DNA from: Mariprofundus sp. | GTDB taxonomy: Bacteria; Pseudomonadota; Zetaproteobacteria; Mariprofundales; Mariprofundaceae | Length of the DNA: 38,668 nucleotides | Assembly (NCBI GenBank): GCA_027019785.1 | Contig: JALUWF010000283.1 | Location: forward strand, 1-38,668 | Direction of reading: 5' to 3' | Shown: piece after piece, positions 8,308 to 17,480 of the stretch | Layout: each line of letters begins with the position of its first letter | Numbering within the stretch: the stretch's first letter is position 1 | Notes under the pieces: model-generated | The model's database searches: none | Told to the model about the DNA's origin: nothing | What the model saw: the letters and a program-made list of their open reading frames with translations, nothing else | Translations under genes and position numbers: made by a program

Positions 8308-11300
8308 TTGCCGCCGTCATTCGCTGGTCGCTGAACAACCGCGCCTTTGTGCTGCTGGCGCTGGCCTTTGTTGTGGTCGGCGGCTTGTACACGCTACAGC
8401 AGACGCCGGTGGACGCTATTCCCGATCTGTCCGACGTGCAGGTCATCGTCAAGACATCATATCCCGGTCAGGCGCCGCAGGTGGTTCAGGATCAGGTCAC
8501 CTATCCGCTGGAGACGGCCATGCTGGCTGTGCCGGGTGCCACCGTGGTGCGCGGCTATTCGTTCTTCGGGGACTCCTATGTCTACATCATCTTCAAGGAC
8601 GGCACCGATTTGTACTGGGCGCGTTCGCGGGTGCTGGAATACCTCAATCAGGTCGCCGGCAGTTTGCCTGCGGCTGCCCACCCGAGCCTGGGCCCGGATG
8701 CCACAGGCGTCGGCTGGGTGTACGAATACGCACTGGTGGACAAGACCGGCCAACACGATCTGGCGCAGTTGACCAGCCTGCAGGACTGGTTTTTGAAATA
8801 CCAGTTGCAAACAGTGCCGGGGGTGGCCGAAGTGGCCACTGCGGGCGGCATGGTGCGCCAGTACCAGGTAGTGGTAGACCCGGACAAGCTGCGCGCTTAC
8901 GGCATCACCTTGAGCCGTGTGAAGACTGCTATTCAAAACGCCAATCACGAGACTGGTGGCGCGGTGGTGGAACTGGCGGAAGCTGAATACATGGTGCGTG
9001 CCAGCGGCTATATCCAGAGCATTAAGGGTCTGTTGCAGGTGCCGCTGATGACCGATAAAAACGGCACGCCGGTGCAACTCAAGGACGTAGCCGAAGTGCG
9101 CCGGGGGCCGCAGATTCGCCGTGGTATTACCGAACTCAATGGTCAGGGTGAAGTCGTGGGCGGCGTCATCGTGATGCGCTACGGTGAGAATGCGCAAAAG
9201 GTTATCGACGGGGTCAAGGCCAAACTCGCTTCGTTGAAAGGCAGTCTTCCGCCCGGTGTTGAAATCGTGCCCACTTACGATCGCTCCGAACTGATCGGCA
9301 ATGCGATCAGCAATCTGCGCGAAAAGCTGTTCGAGGAGTTTCTGGTGGTAGCGCTGATCTGCGGCGTATTTCTGTTTCACTTCCGTTCGGCGCTGGTAGC
9401 CATCGTCAGTCTGCCCATCGGCATTCTGATCGCGTTTATCGTCATGCACGTCCAAGGGCTCAACGCCAACATCATGTCGCTGGGCGGCATCGCCATCGCT
9501 ATCGGCGCGATGGTGGACGGAGCCATCGTCATGATAGAAAATCTGCACAAACACATTGAGCGCGGCGATGACAGCAAAGAGCATTGGCACCGCGTGGCGA
9601 CGGCCACCACCGAGGTCGGCCCGCCACTATTTTTCTCACTGCTCATCATCACTCTCAGCGTGGTTCCGATCCTTAGCCTGACCGGTCAGGCCGGACGCAT
9701 GTTTTCGCCGTTGGCCTACACCTGGATCTATTCCATGGCTGCGGCCGCCATTCTGGCCGTGACTCTGATTCCGGTGCTGATGGGCTATTTCATCCGTGGC
9801 AAAATCACGCCAGAGCAGCGTAATCCGATCAACCACCTGCTCACGACAATTTACAGACCTGTTATCAACCGGGTGGTGGGCCATCCCCGGCTGGTGGTGA
9901 TCTTTGGCATTCTGATGATTTTCATCGGCCTGTGGCCAGCCTCGCGCCTGGGTTCGGAGTTCATGCCGCCGCTGGATGAGGGCGATTATATGTACATGCC
10001 GTCGGCCCGCCCCGGCATTTCCGCAGGCAAAGCGTTACAGGCATTGCAGCAGACCGACAAGCTGATTATGAGCGTGCCGGAAGTGGCCTCCGTGTTTGGT
10101 AAAATGGGCCGCGCGCAAACCGCCACCGATCCGGCACCGTTGCCGATGGATGAGGCCATCATCCAGTTCAAACCCGAATCAGAATGGCGACCCGGCGTCA
10201 CCCGTGCCGACATCTACAAAGAATTACAGCAGCGGGTGCATCTGCCGGGGCTGACCAACGCCTGGGTGATGCCGATCAAGACCCGCATCGATATGCTATC
10301 CACCGGCATCAAGACGCCGGTAGGGATCAAGGTCGGCGGGCCGGACTTGAAAGTGATCCAGAAGATCGGTAAAAAGCTGGAGAAACTGCTGCCGCAGGTC
10401 AGGGGCACCACCTCAGTGTATGCCGAGCGCGTGGCCGGCGGTCGCTACATCAGGATCGATATTGATCGCAACAAGGCGGCCCGCCTCGGGCTCAATATCA
10501 GCGATGTGCAGGATGTGGTGCGCACCGCCATCGGCGGCATGAACGTCACCGAAACCGTGGAAGGGCTGGAGCGTTACCCGGTCAATCTTCGTTACCCGCG
10601 CGACTGGCGTAATTCGGTAGCAGCATTGCGCCAGTTGCCTGTCGTCACCGCCCGTGGCGGTCATATCACGCTGGGCGATGTCGCCCGCGTCTACATTGCA
10701 GACGGGCCGCCGATGATCAAGAGCGAGGCCGGACAACTCACGGGTTGGACTTACGTGGACATTGCCGACCGCGACGTCGGCTCCTATGTGGTTGAAGCTC
10801 AGAAGGTGGTCGCGGAGCAGATCAAGCTGCCGGTCGGCTATTCGCTGACATGGTCGGGGCAGTACGAATATATCCGCAAAGCCAGGCAGAGTCTGATGCT
10901 GATTATCCCGGTTACCGTCGTTCTCATCGCGTTGCTACTGTATATGGCGTTTCGCAGTATCCCGCAGACCCTGATCATCATGGGTGCCCTGCCGATGGCG
11001 CTAACCGGCAGTTTCTGGCTGCTGTACCTGCTCGGCTATAACCTGTCGGTGGCGGTGGCGGTTGGCTTTATCGCACTGGCAGGCGTCACCACCGAGATCG
11101 GCGTAGTATTGGTGGTCTATCTCAATATGTCGGTGGGTTTGTACCTCGAAAAATGCAAATCGGAGGGTAGGTCTTTAAGTTATGAAGGCGTGCGCGACGC
11201 CGTGCGAGACGGGGCGCTGCTGCGTCTGCGCCCAATCTCCATGACCGCCGCCGCCATCATCGCCGGGCTACTGCCGGTCATGCTCGGCGGCGGCACAGGT

Positions 11301-11429
11301 TCGGAGGTGATGCGTCGCATCGCCGCGCCGATGGTCGGCGGCATGATTAGCGCACTGGTGCTGACCATGCTCGTGATTCCCGCAGCGTATCTACTGTGGG
11401 AATGGCGGCATCTGCGCAAACGCGGCTGA
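8304..11429 (+). CDS. cusA: HME-RND copper/silver efflux permease, CusA-like
   Basis: 1041 aa; AAVIRWSLNNRAFVLLALAFVVVGGLYTLQQTPVDAIPDLSDVQVIVKTSYPGQAPQVVQDQVTYPLETAML, typical of CusA/HME-RND. Confidence 0.95.
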   Translation: MIAAVIRWSLNNRAFVLLALAFVVVGGLYTLQQTPVDAIPDLSDVQVIVKTSYPGQAPQVVQDQVTYPLETAMLAVPGATVVRGYSFFGDSYVYIIFKDGTDLYWARSRVLEYLNQVAGSLPAAAHPSLGPDATGVGWVYEYALVDKTGQHDLAQLTSLQDWFLKYQLQTVPGVAEVATAGGMVRQYQVVVDPDKLRAYGITLSRVKTAIQNANHETGGAVVELAEAEYMVRASGYIQSIKGLLQVPLMTDKNGTPVQLKDVAEVRRGPQIRRGITELNGQGEVVGGVIVMRYGENAQKVIDGVKAKLASLKGSLPPGVEIVPTYDRSELIGNAISNLREKLFEEFLVVALICGVFLFHFRSALVAIVSLPIGILIAFIVMHVQGLNANIMSLGGIAIAIGAMVDGAIVMIENLHKHIERGDDSKEHWHRVATATTEVGPPLFFSLLIITLSVVPILSLTGQAGRMFSPLAYTWIYSMAAAAILAVTLIPVLMGYFIRGKITPEQRNPINHLLTTIYRPVINRVVGHPRLVVIFGILMIFIGLWPASRLGSEFMPPLDEGDYMYMPSARPGISAGKALQALQQTDKLIMSVPEVASVFGKMGRAQTATDPAPLPMDEAIIQFKPESEWRPGVTRADIYKELQQRVHLPGLTNAWVMPIKTRIDMLSTGIKTPVGIKVGGPDLKVIQKIGKKLEKLLPQVRGTTSVYAERVAGGRYIRIDIDRNKAARLGLNISDVQDVVRTAIGGMNVTETVEGLERYPVNLRYPRDWRNSVAALRQLPVVTARGGHITLGDVARVYIADGPPMIKSEAGQLTGWTYVDIADRDVGSYVVEAQKVVAEQIKLPVGYSLTWSGQYEYIRKARQSLMLIIPVTVVLIALLLYMAFRSIPQTLIIMGALPMALTGSFWLLYLLGYNLSVAVAVGFIALAGVTTEIGVVLVVYLNMSVGLYLEKCKSEGRSLSYEGVRDAVRDGALLRLRPISMTAAAIIAGLLPVMLGGGTGSEVMRRIAAPMVGGMISALVLTMLVIPAAYLLWEWRHLRKRG

Positions 11430-11553
11430 TTGGTACTGTCATGCGTTCCGGCACGGGAGGAGTCCCATGACATAACACACGCCCCATGCAAAAATAGCAT
11501 CTGAAATTTTATATCACTCAAACAAACAGCACAAAGAAAACAGGAGAAACAGG

Positions 11554-11790
11554 ATGATGAATATGATGAACAGCGGGCATGGCGGATTTATGATGGGTGA
11601 CATGGGTTTACTCCACATCCTGTTCTGGATTTTGATCATTGCCGGGGTGGTATTGATTGTGCAATGGTTTTCAGGACGAGGAAAAGAATCGGCACTGGAT
11701 ATCCTCAACAAGCGTTATGCAACAGGCGAAATCGATAGCGTGGCATTTGAACGCATGAAAAAAGACATTGGCGAAGGTGACAGATCATGA
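11554..11790 (+). CDS. Small SHOCT-domain membrane protein
   Basis: Met/His-rich N-terminus, one TM, then ALDILNKRYATGEIDSVAFERMKKDI (SHOCT). Confidence 0.85.
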   Translation: MMNMMNSGHGGFMMGDMGLLHILFWILIIAGVVLIVQWFSGRGKESALDILNKRYATGEIDSVAFERMKKDIGEGDRS

Positions 11791-12230
11791 AGTCAAACAA
11801 ACGCTTAATCATTGGTCTTGTCTTGTTGCTGACTGGCGTTGCCGGGCTTTTGGCCATACGCAGCAATCCCATGTCGATGGGGGGTGGTATGGGGATGATG
11901 CAAGGCGGCGGGGGGATGATGGGGCAAGGCAATATGAAGGAGATGATGAAACGCATGATGGGCGACCAACTGCCACCGGGAATTGATGCAACCGATCTTC
12001 CCGATCCGCAATCTCAGGGAGCCAGGCTTCTGACCCGCTATTGTACCCAATGCCACGATTTGCCACCGCCAGCACTGCACACCTCCAGCGAATGGCCCAA
12101 AGTATTTGCTCGTATGAATCAACACATGAAGATGATGTCCCGAATGGGCTCCATCCTGAACCCGACGGGTCAGGAGCAGTTAATCATCCTGAACTATCTG
12201 CAACTGCATGCCGCTGATAATTCTGAGTAG
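11787..12230 (+). CDS. Met-rich membrane-anchored c-type cytochrome-like protein
   Basis: N-terminal TM, MSMGGGMGMMQGGGGMMGQGNMKEMMKRMM, then CTQCH heme-c motif; ATGA overlap with the SHOCT gene. Confidence 0.8.
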   Translation: MKSNKRLIIGLVLLLTGVAGLLAIRSNPMSMGGGMGMMQGGGGMMGQGNMKEMMKRMMGDQLPPGIDATDLPDPQSQGARLLTRYCTQCHDLPPPALHTSSEWPKVFARMNQHMKMMSRMGSILNPTGQEQLIILNYLQLHAADNSE

Positions 12231-12342
12231 GCATTTGTCGTACCCATTGGGCATCAGGTTTGGTGCGTACCTTTTCGAGAAGATGATCATACCATTTACC
12301 TGATTACAGCATGGCCGGACAGAAAGTTAAGGAGAAAATATC

Positions 12343-12612
12343 ATGGATCATATAACTAAAAGTATGAATGACACAGAAACTGAATGGATGGATGATATTG
12401 AAGCCGGTCAGATTACATCCGATACAGAAGCCAGGAAAAGACTTGCTGGAAAACTCATCGTGGATCAATCACTCAAAAAATCGCATCCGTTAAGTTTAAG
12501 AGTTCCTGATGCTGATCTGGAAGCCATTCAGCTCAAGGCAGCCAAAGCTGGTATCCCCTATCAAAGCTTGATCAAATCAGTTTTACATCGCTTCGCTACC
12601 GATCAACTTTGA
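12343..12612 (+). CDS. CopG/BrnA-like antitoxin, apparently orphan
   Basis: LSLRVPDADLEAIQLKAAKAGIPYQSLIKSVLHRFATDQL ribbon-helix-helix C-terminus; no toxin ORF alongside. Confidence 0.7.
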   Translation: MDHITKSMNDTETEWMDDIEAGQITSDTEARKRLAGKLIVDQSLKKSHPLSLRVPDADLEAIQLKAAKAGIPYQSLIKSVLHRFATDQL

Positions 12613-12885
12613 TCGTTGCTCCTCTGCATGTCCCTTCTTATCCTGCAATATTCCCGGATAACACTCAGTTTTTTATTCTCTGAACGGGCGGACACGGCAT
12701 ATCTTCGTAGGAGAAGAATACGCAGCAGTCGCCATCTTTAGGTTTGAATCACTATTTCCTATGAGGTCAGGCTGGTGGTTTCAGAAGAACATATTTTAAA
12801 TGGGAAACCATATGTGATGCTTCAGGAACTAGCGCACTGCGTACTGGCTGGGATGCAGTAAAATATCCAGATTATGGCTCTTGTA

Positions 12886-13239
12886 CTATACTAATTTACT
12901 CCTGAATATAAAATATACAGCTCCCATCAGACATAACCCCGCCCACAGGTAGTCCATTTTCAAGGGTTCTTTCATAAAGAACAACGAAAACGGCACAAAT
13001 ACGCTTAATGTAATCACTTCCTGAATAATTTTTAACTGTCCGATAGATAGTACTGTGTAGCCAATACGATTGGCAGGTACTTGAAACATATACTCAAAAA
13101 ACGCGACTCCCCAACTAATAAGCGCAGCAATCATCCAAGGTTTGTTACTCAACTCTTTCAGGTGTGCATACCAGGCAAAAGTCATAAAAATATTACTGCA
13201 TATCAACAGCCCGATTGTAAAAAAGATTGGTCTCGTCAT
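12886..13239 (-). CDS. DMT-family small membrane protein (DUF486-like)
   Basis: NIFMTFAWYAHLKEL...ISWGVAFFEYMFQVPANRIGY...QLKIIQEVITLSVFVPFS. Confidence 0.85.
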   Translation of the reverse strand: MTRPIFFTIGLLICSNIFMTFAWYAHLKELSNKPWMIAALISWGVAFFEYMFQVPANRIGYTVLSIGQLKIIQEVITLSVFVPFSLFFMKEPLKMDYLWAGLCLMGAVYFIFRSKLV

Positions 13240-13276
13240 TCAGTTGCCTTCCTTTTTAAATATAGATGTTTCGCAA

Positions 13277-16200
13277 CTACTCAGCACCCTTTGGATGATG
13301 GTCTCTGGCAATAAACATATACATCGCCGGTACGACAAACAAGGTGAACAGCGTGCCGATGGACAGGCCGGTAAAGATCACCAGCCCCATCGAATAGCGA
13401 CCGGCGGCTCCCGCGCCGCTGGCCAGCACCAGCGGCAGTACGCCGAGCACCATCGCAGCTGTGGTCATCAGAATCGGACGCAGACGCACACCGGATGCTT
13501 CTATAATTGCATCGAGTTTGCTCTTGCCTGACAGTTGCAATTCATTGGCAAACTGCACCATTAGAATACCGTGTTTACTGATCAGCCCCATCAGTGTCAC
13601 CATCCCCACCTGGGTGTAGATATTGATGGTGGCCAGCCCCAGATTGATAAACAGTAATGCTCCCAACAGTGCCATCGGCACCGATACCAGAATCACCAGC
13701 GGATCACGGAAGCTGTTGAACTGGATGGAGAGCGCCAGAAAGACAATCACAATGGCCAGCAGCATCATATATACAAAACCGCCGGACTCCTGCACGAACT
13801 GGCGCGTCTGACCTGCATAATCGACAGAATAGCCGCTGGGGGCGATGTCGTTCAATGTCCTGGTCATAAAATCCAGTACCTGCTGTTGCGACAAACCACC
13901 GGCATAGACGCCGGATATCTTGGCAGAATTCAGTTGCTGGAAGCGGTTGATCGATTCGGGCACCACTTGATGCGTCAGCGTTGCTACGGTGGAGGCCGGA
14001 ATCATCGAACCATCGGCGGCGCGGATATAATAATCCAACACCTGATCAGGATTCAGCCGCATAGCCTGCTCAACCTGCGGCATGACCCGGTAGGAACGAC
14101 CATCGATAGAAAAATAGTTCACATAACCGCCACCCAGCGCTGCGCCGAGCGATGCGCCCACCTGCTGTTCGGTGAGCCCCAGATCGGCGACCAGATCACG
14201 ATCCATCTTGAGCGTACTTTGCGGTTTATCGATTTTCAGATCGCTGTCAATAAAAAAGAACATACCGCTGGCCTGCGCCCTGGCCAATACCTCACCGGCA
14301 ACGCGGTTGAGTTTATCGAAGCCTTCGGTCGTTTTGATGACAAACTGTAACGGCAAGCCGCCGGAACCGGGCAGTGATGGAAACTGGAAAGCAGCCACAC
14401 GCGCACCGGCAATATGATTCCATTTCTGTTGCAACACCTTTTGCAATTCACTGGCGCTACGCTGGCGATCTTCCCATGGTTTAAACAGCACGCCGCCGAT
14501 GCCCTGACTGGTGGTCGGGATGCCCGTCAGCTGGAACATCTGATCGTATTCCGGCAGTTCTTTGGCCATCCGGAACATCTGATCGGCGTAAATATTCATC
14601 TGTTGGGCTGTAGCATTGGGCGCGCCGACAATCTGGCCAGCCACCAGTCCCTGATCTTCCTGTGGTGCCAGTTCAGCCTTGGATGTAGCAAACAGATAGA
14701 CGACCAGACACAGCAGCAAGCCGCCCATCACCACCATCACCGGCCAGGTCTGTAAGGTACCACTTAAACGTCGCTGGTAAGCTGCATGCAGGCGGGAGAA
14801 CTGATGATCAATGGTTGCCACCAGCCGGTTATCCTGTTGCTTGGGGGTGAACATTTTCGAAGTCATCATCGGCGACAGGGTTAGCGCTACAATCGCCGAA
14901 ATGGTCACAGCCCCCGCCAGCGTGAAGGCGAATTCGGTGAACAACGCGCCGGTTAAGCCGCCCTGAAAGCCAATTGGCACATAGGCGGCAATCAGCACCA
15001 CCGTCATAGCGATAATCGGCCCACCCAGTTCGCGCGCCGCCAAAAGCGCCGCCTCAAACGGCGATTTACCCTCGTGGTGCATGTGCCGATCCACATTTTC
15101 CACCACGATAATCGCATCATCCACCACCAGACCAATCGCCAGCACCAGCGCCAACAGGGTCAACAGATTGATGGTATAGCCCAGTGCCATCATCACGAAG
15201 AACGCTCCGACCAATGATAACGGGATGGCCACCAGGGGTACAATCACCGCGCGCCAGCTGCCCAGAAAAATAAACACCACCAGCGTAACAATCAGCAATG
15301 CTTCGCTGAGCGTTTTCAGCACTTCATCAATCGAGCTGCGGATGAATTTGGTGCCGTCATAAACAATCTTGCCACTTAAACCATTCGGCATCTGCGCCTG
15401 AATGGCCGGGAAATGATCGCGCACACGCTGAATCACATCCAGCACATTGGCTTCCGGCGCTACCTTGATACCGATAAACACCGACTTCTCACCGTCAAAG
15501 GCTGTGGTCTGATTGTAATCTTCCGCCCCCAGCACCACATTGGCGACATCATCCAGGCGTACCACCGCACCACCCTGCTCGCGGATGACCAATGCCTTGA
15601 ATTCATCAATCGAGTGCAGATCGGTGGCGGCATTGAGTTCCACGCTGACCATCTGCCCCTTGGTACTGCCCAGCGCCGACAGGTAATTATTCGCAGCCAT
15701 AGCGGCATAGACATCGCTGGCCGTGACCCCGTGCGCTGCCATGCGATCCGGATCGAGCCAGGCGCGCAGCGCAAACTGGCGCGAGCCGATAATTTCAGCC
15801 CGCTGCACCCCTTCAATGCCGTCCAGCTGCGGCTTGACCACACGCAGCAGGTAATCGGTGACATTGTTATTCGGCAACAGTTTGCTGGAAAACCCCATAT
15901 ACATCGCATCGACTGTCTTGCCTACCTGCACAGTCAGTACCGGTCGCTGCGCCTCGGGCGGCAAGCGATTGAGTACGGCACTGACCTTGGAACTGATATC
16001 GGTCAGCGCACGATTGGAATCATAATTCAGGCGTAGCGTGGCCATGATTGTCGAAGCATTGCTGACGCTGGTTGAAGAGAGATAGTCAATGCCTTCAGCC
16101 TGTGCAATGGCCGTTTCCAACGGCTGGGTGATAAAACCGGCTACAGTTTTGGCATCAGCGCCATAATAGACGGTACTGATCGTCACCACGGCATTCTGCG

Positions 16201-16321
16201 TTTCCGGATACTGACGGATCGGCATATTGATAATCGCCTGCAAGCCGAGCACCAGAATCAATAAGCTGATCGTTGTAGCCAGCACCGGCCGGCGAATGAA
16301 AATATCGGTATAATGCTTCAC
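13277..16321 (-). CDS. HAE-type RND multidrug efflux permease
   Basis: 1014 aa; FIRRPVLATTISLLILVLGLQAI..LPIRQYPETQNAVVTISTVYYGADAKTVAGFITQPLE; AcrB/MexF family. Confidence 0.95.
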   Translation of the reverse strand: MKHYTDIFIRRPVLATTISLLILVLGLQAIINMPIRQYPETQNAVVTISTVYYGADAKTVAGFITQPLETAIAQAEGIDYLSSTSVSNASTIMATLRLNYDSNRALTDISSKVSAVLNRLPPEAQRPVLTVQVGKTVDAMYMGFSSKLLPNNNVTDYLLRVVKPQLDGIEGVQRAEIIGSRQFALRAWLDPDRMAAHGVTASDVYAAMAANNYLSALGSTKGQMVSVELNAATDLHSIDEFKALVIREQGGAVVRLDDVANVVLGAEDYNQTTAFDGEKSVFIGIKVAPEANVLDVIQRVRDHFPAIQAQMPNGLSGKIVYDGTKFIRSSIDEVLKTLSEALLIVTLVVFIFLGSWRAVIVPLVAIPLSLVGAFFVMMALGYTINLLTLLALVLAIGLVVDDAIIVVENVDRHMHHEGKSPFEAALLAARELGGPIIAMTVVLIAAYVPIGFQGGLTGALFTEFAFTLAGAVTISAIVALTLSPMMTSKMFTPKQQDNRLVATIDHQFSRLHAAYQRRLSGTLQTWPVMVVMGGLLLCLVVYLFATSKAELAPQEDQGLVAGQIVGAPNATAQQMNIYADQMFRMAKELPEYDQMFQLTGIPTTSQGIGGVLFKPWEDRQRSASELQKVLQQKWNHIAGARVAAFQFPSLPGSGGLPLQFVIKTTEGFDKLNRVAGEVLARAQASGMFFFIDSDLKIDKPQSTLKMDRDLVADLGLTEQQVGASLGAALGGGYVNYFSIDGRSYRVMPQVEQAMRLNPDQVLDYYIRAADGSMIPASTVATLTHQVVPESINRFQQLNSAKISGVYAGGLSQQQVLDFMTRTLNDIAPSGYSVDYAGQTRQFVQESGGFVYMMLLAIVIVFLALSIQFNSFRDPLVILVSVPMALLGALLFINLGLATINIYTQVGMVTLMGLISKHGILMVQFANELQLSGKSKLDAIIEASGVRLRPILMTTAAMVLGVLPLVLASGAGAAGRYSMGLVIFTGLSIGTLFTLFVVPAMYMFIARDHHPKGAE

Positions 16322-16325
16322 GCGC

Positions 16326-17480
16326 TCACTGCTCCTGCGGGGTTGGGGCTATGTCATTGGCTGGCTGAATTTTGTTATCAATCAACAACGGCGTGCCATT
16401 CTTCAGCTTCATCAAACCGCTGGTCACAATCATATCGCCATCGTTGATGCCGGAGAGAATAGCCACCTGATCACCGCGGGTGGCACCTAGCTTGACGAAT
16501 TCCTGCTGCGCCACCAATCCCGGCCTGGCTTTTTTGCTGTTCTTGTCTCTCGTCGCCACAAACAAGGTTGCCCCATAGGCGTTATAGCTGACAGCGGTTT
16601 GCGGCAGGGTAAGATAGTGTTGCACCTTGCCACTAACCACGGATAAGGTGACAAACATGCCGGGGGCTAACTGGCCCTCCGTATTGGCGGTTTTATCAAC
16701 ACGACCTTCTATGCGCACATTGCGCGTCGCGCTATCCACGGCTGCATTGATAGCCGTAATCTCGCCGTCAAACACGCGACCCGGCCATGCATCACTGTGG
16801 ATATGCAGTAGCTGCCCGACAGATATACCACCGAGTTCCTTCTGTGGAAGATGAAAATCAACAAACAGCGATTCGGTATTCTCCAGACTGGTAATCACAT
16901 CACCCGGATTGATGTATGCACCGGGATTGATCGATACAATCCCCAAACGACCTGCAAACGGAGCAGTGATAAATTTCCTGGCAATCAGAGCACGCTGCTG
17001 CTGAACTGCGGCAACGGCGCGCTTGAGCCCGGCTGCACTGACATCAAAGGCTGCCCGGCTGATAGCTCTGGCCTTTAACTGCGCCTTGTCACGGGTGAAA
17101 CGGAGCTCGGCCAGTTTGGCATCGGCTGCCAGCGCACGCAGCTGCGCATCGGCATCGGCATGATAGAGTTCCAGTAACAGCACGCCTTTTTTCACCTGTT
17201 GCCCGGATTGTATATACACACGACCAACCTTACCGGCCACTTCGCTGCTGATATTTACACCCTGCAGCGCCCGCAAACTGCCGATAGCATGCAGCGTCGG
17301 CTGCCAGTTCTGATAGCTCACCCGCATCGCCGTGACCGTAGCCGGCGGTCGCGTATTGGAAGCCAGGTATTTTTGCATCATATAGACACCGAACATGCGG
17401 TAGCCGTACAAGCTGCCAAACAGCAGCCCCACGCCGATGAGCATCCAGATCATGCGTTGACGCATTTTACTCTTGTCCAT
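16326..17480 (-). CDS. RND periplasmic adaptor subunit
   Basis: Membrane anchor, lipoyl/barrel-sandwich motif, ITAPFAGRLGIVSINPGAYINPGDVI. Confidence 0.92.
   Translation of the reverse strand: MDKSKMRQRMIWMLIGVGLLFGSLYGYRMFGVYMMQKYLASNTRPPATVTAMRVSYQNWQPTLHAIGSLRALQGVNISSEVAGKVGRVYIQSGQQVKKGVLLLELYHADADAQLRALAADAKLAELRFTRDKAQLKARAISRAAFDVSAAGLKRAVAAVQQQRALIARKFITAPFAGRLGIVSINPGAYINPGDVITSLENTESLFVDFHLPQKELGGISVGQLLHIHSDAWPGRVFDGEITAINAAVDSATRNVRIEGRVDKTANTEGQLAPGMFVTLSVVSGKVQHYLTLPQTAVSYNAYGATLFVATRDKNSKKARPGLVAQQEFVKLGATRGDQVAILSGINDGDMIVTSGLMKLKNGTPLLIDNKIQPANDIAPTPQEQ

Noticed and set aside
8288-8986. 232-aa + strand ORF overlapping cusA
   Set aside because: Out-of-frame shadow of cusA, Gly/Arg-rich, no family motifs.
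8457-9590. 377-aa ORF antisense to cusA
   Set aside because: Low-complexity His/Asp/Gln-rich translation typical of the antisense frame of a GC-rich gene; CusA frame is unambiguous.
11430-11480. TGTCATG...CATGACA dyad after cusA as a terminator
   Set aside because: Short stem, long loop and no T-tract; cannot support a terminator call.
12613-12885. Possible small gene or pseudogene fragment (frame reading ...DASGTSALRTGWDAVKYPDYGSCTIL...)
   Set aside because: Short, no start/SD and no family I can identify; insufficient support.
15413-16036. 207-aa + strand ORF inside the HAE-RND permease
   Set aside because: Antisense shadow; RND permease reading frame is complete.
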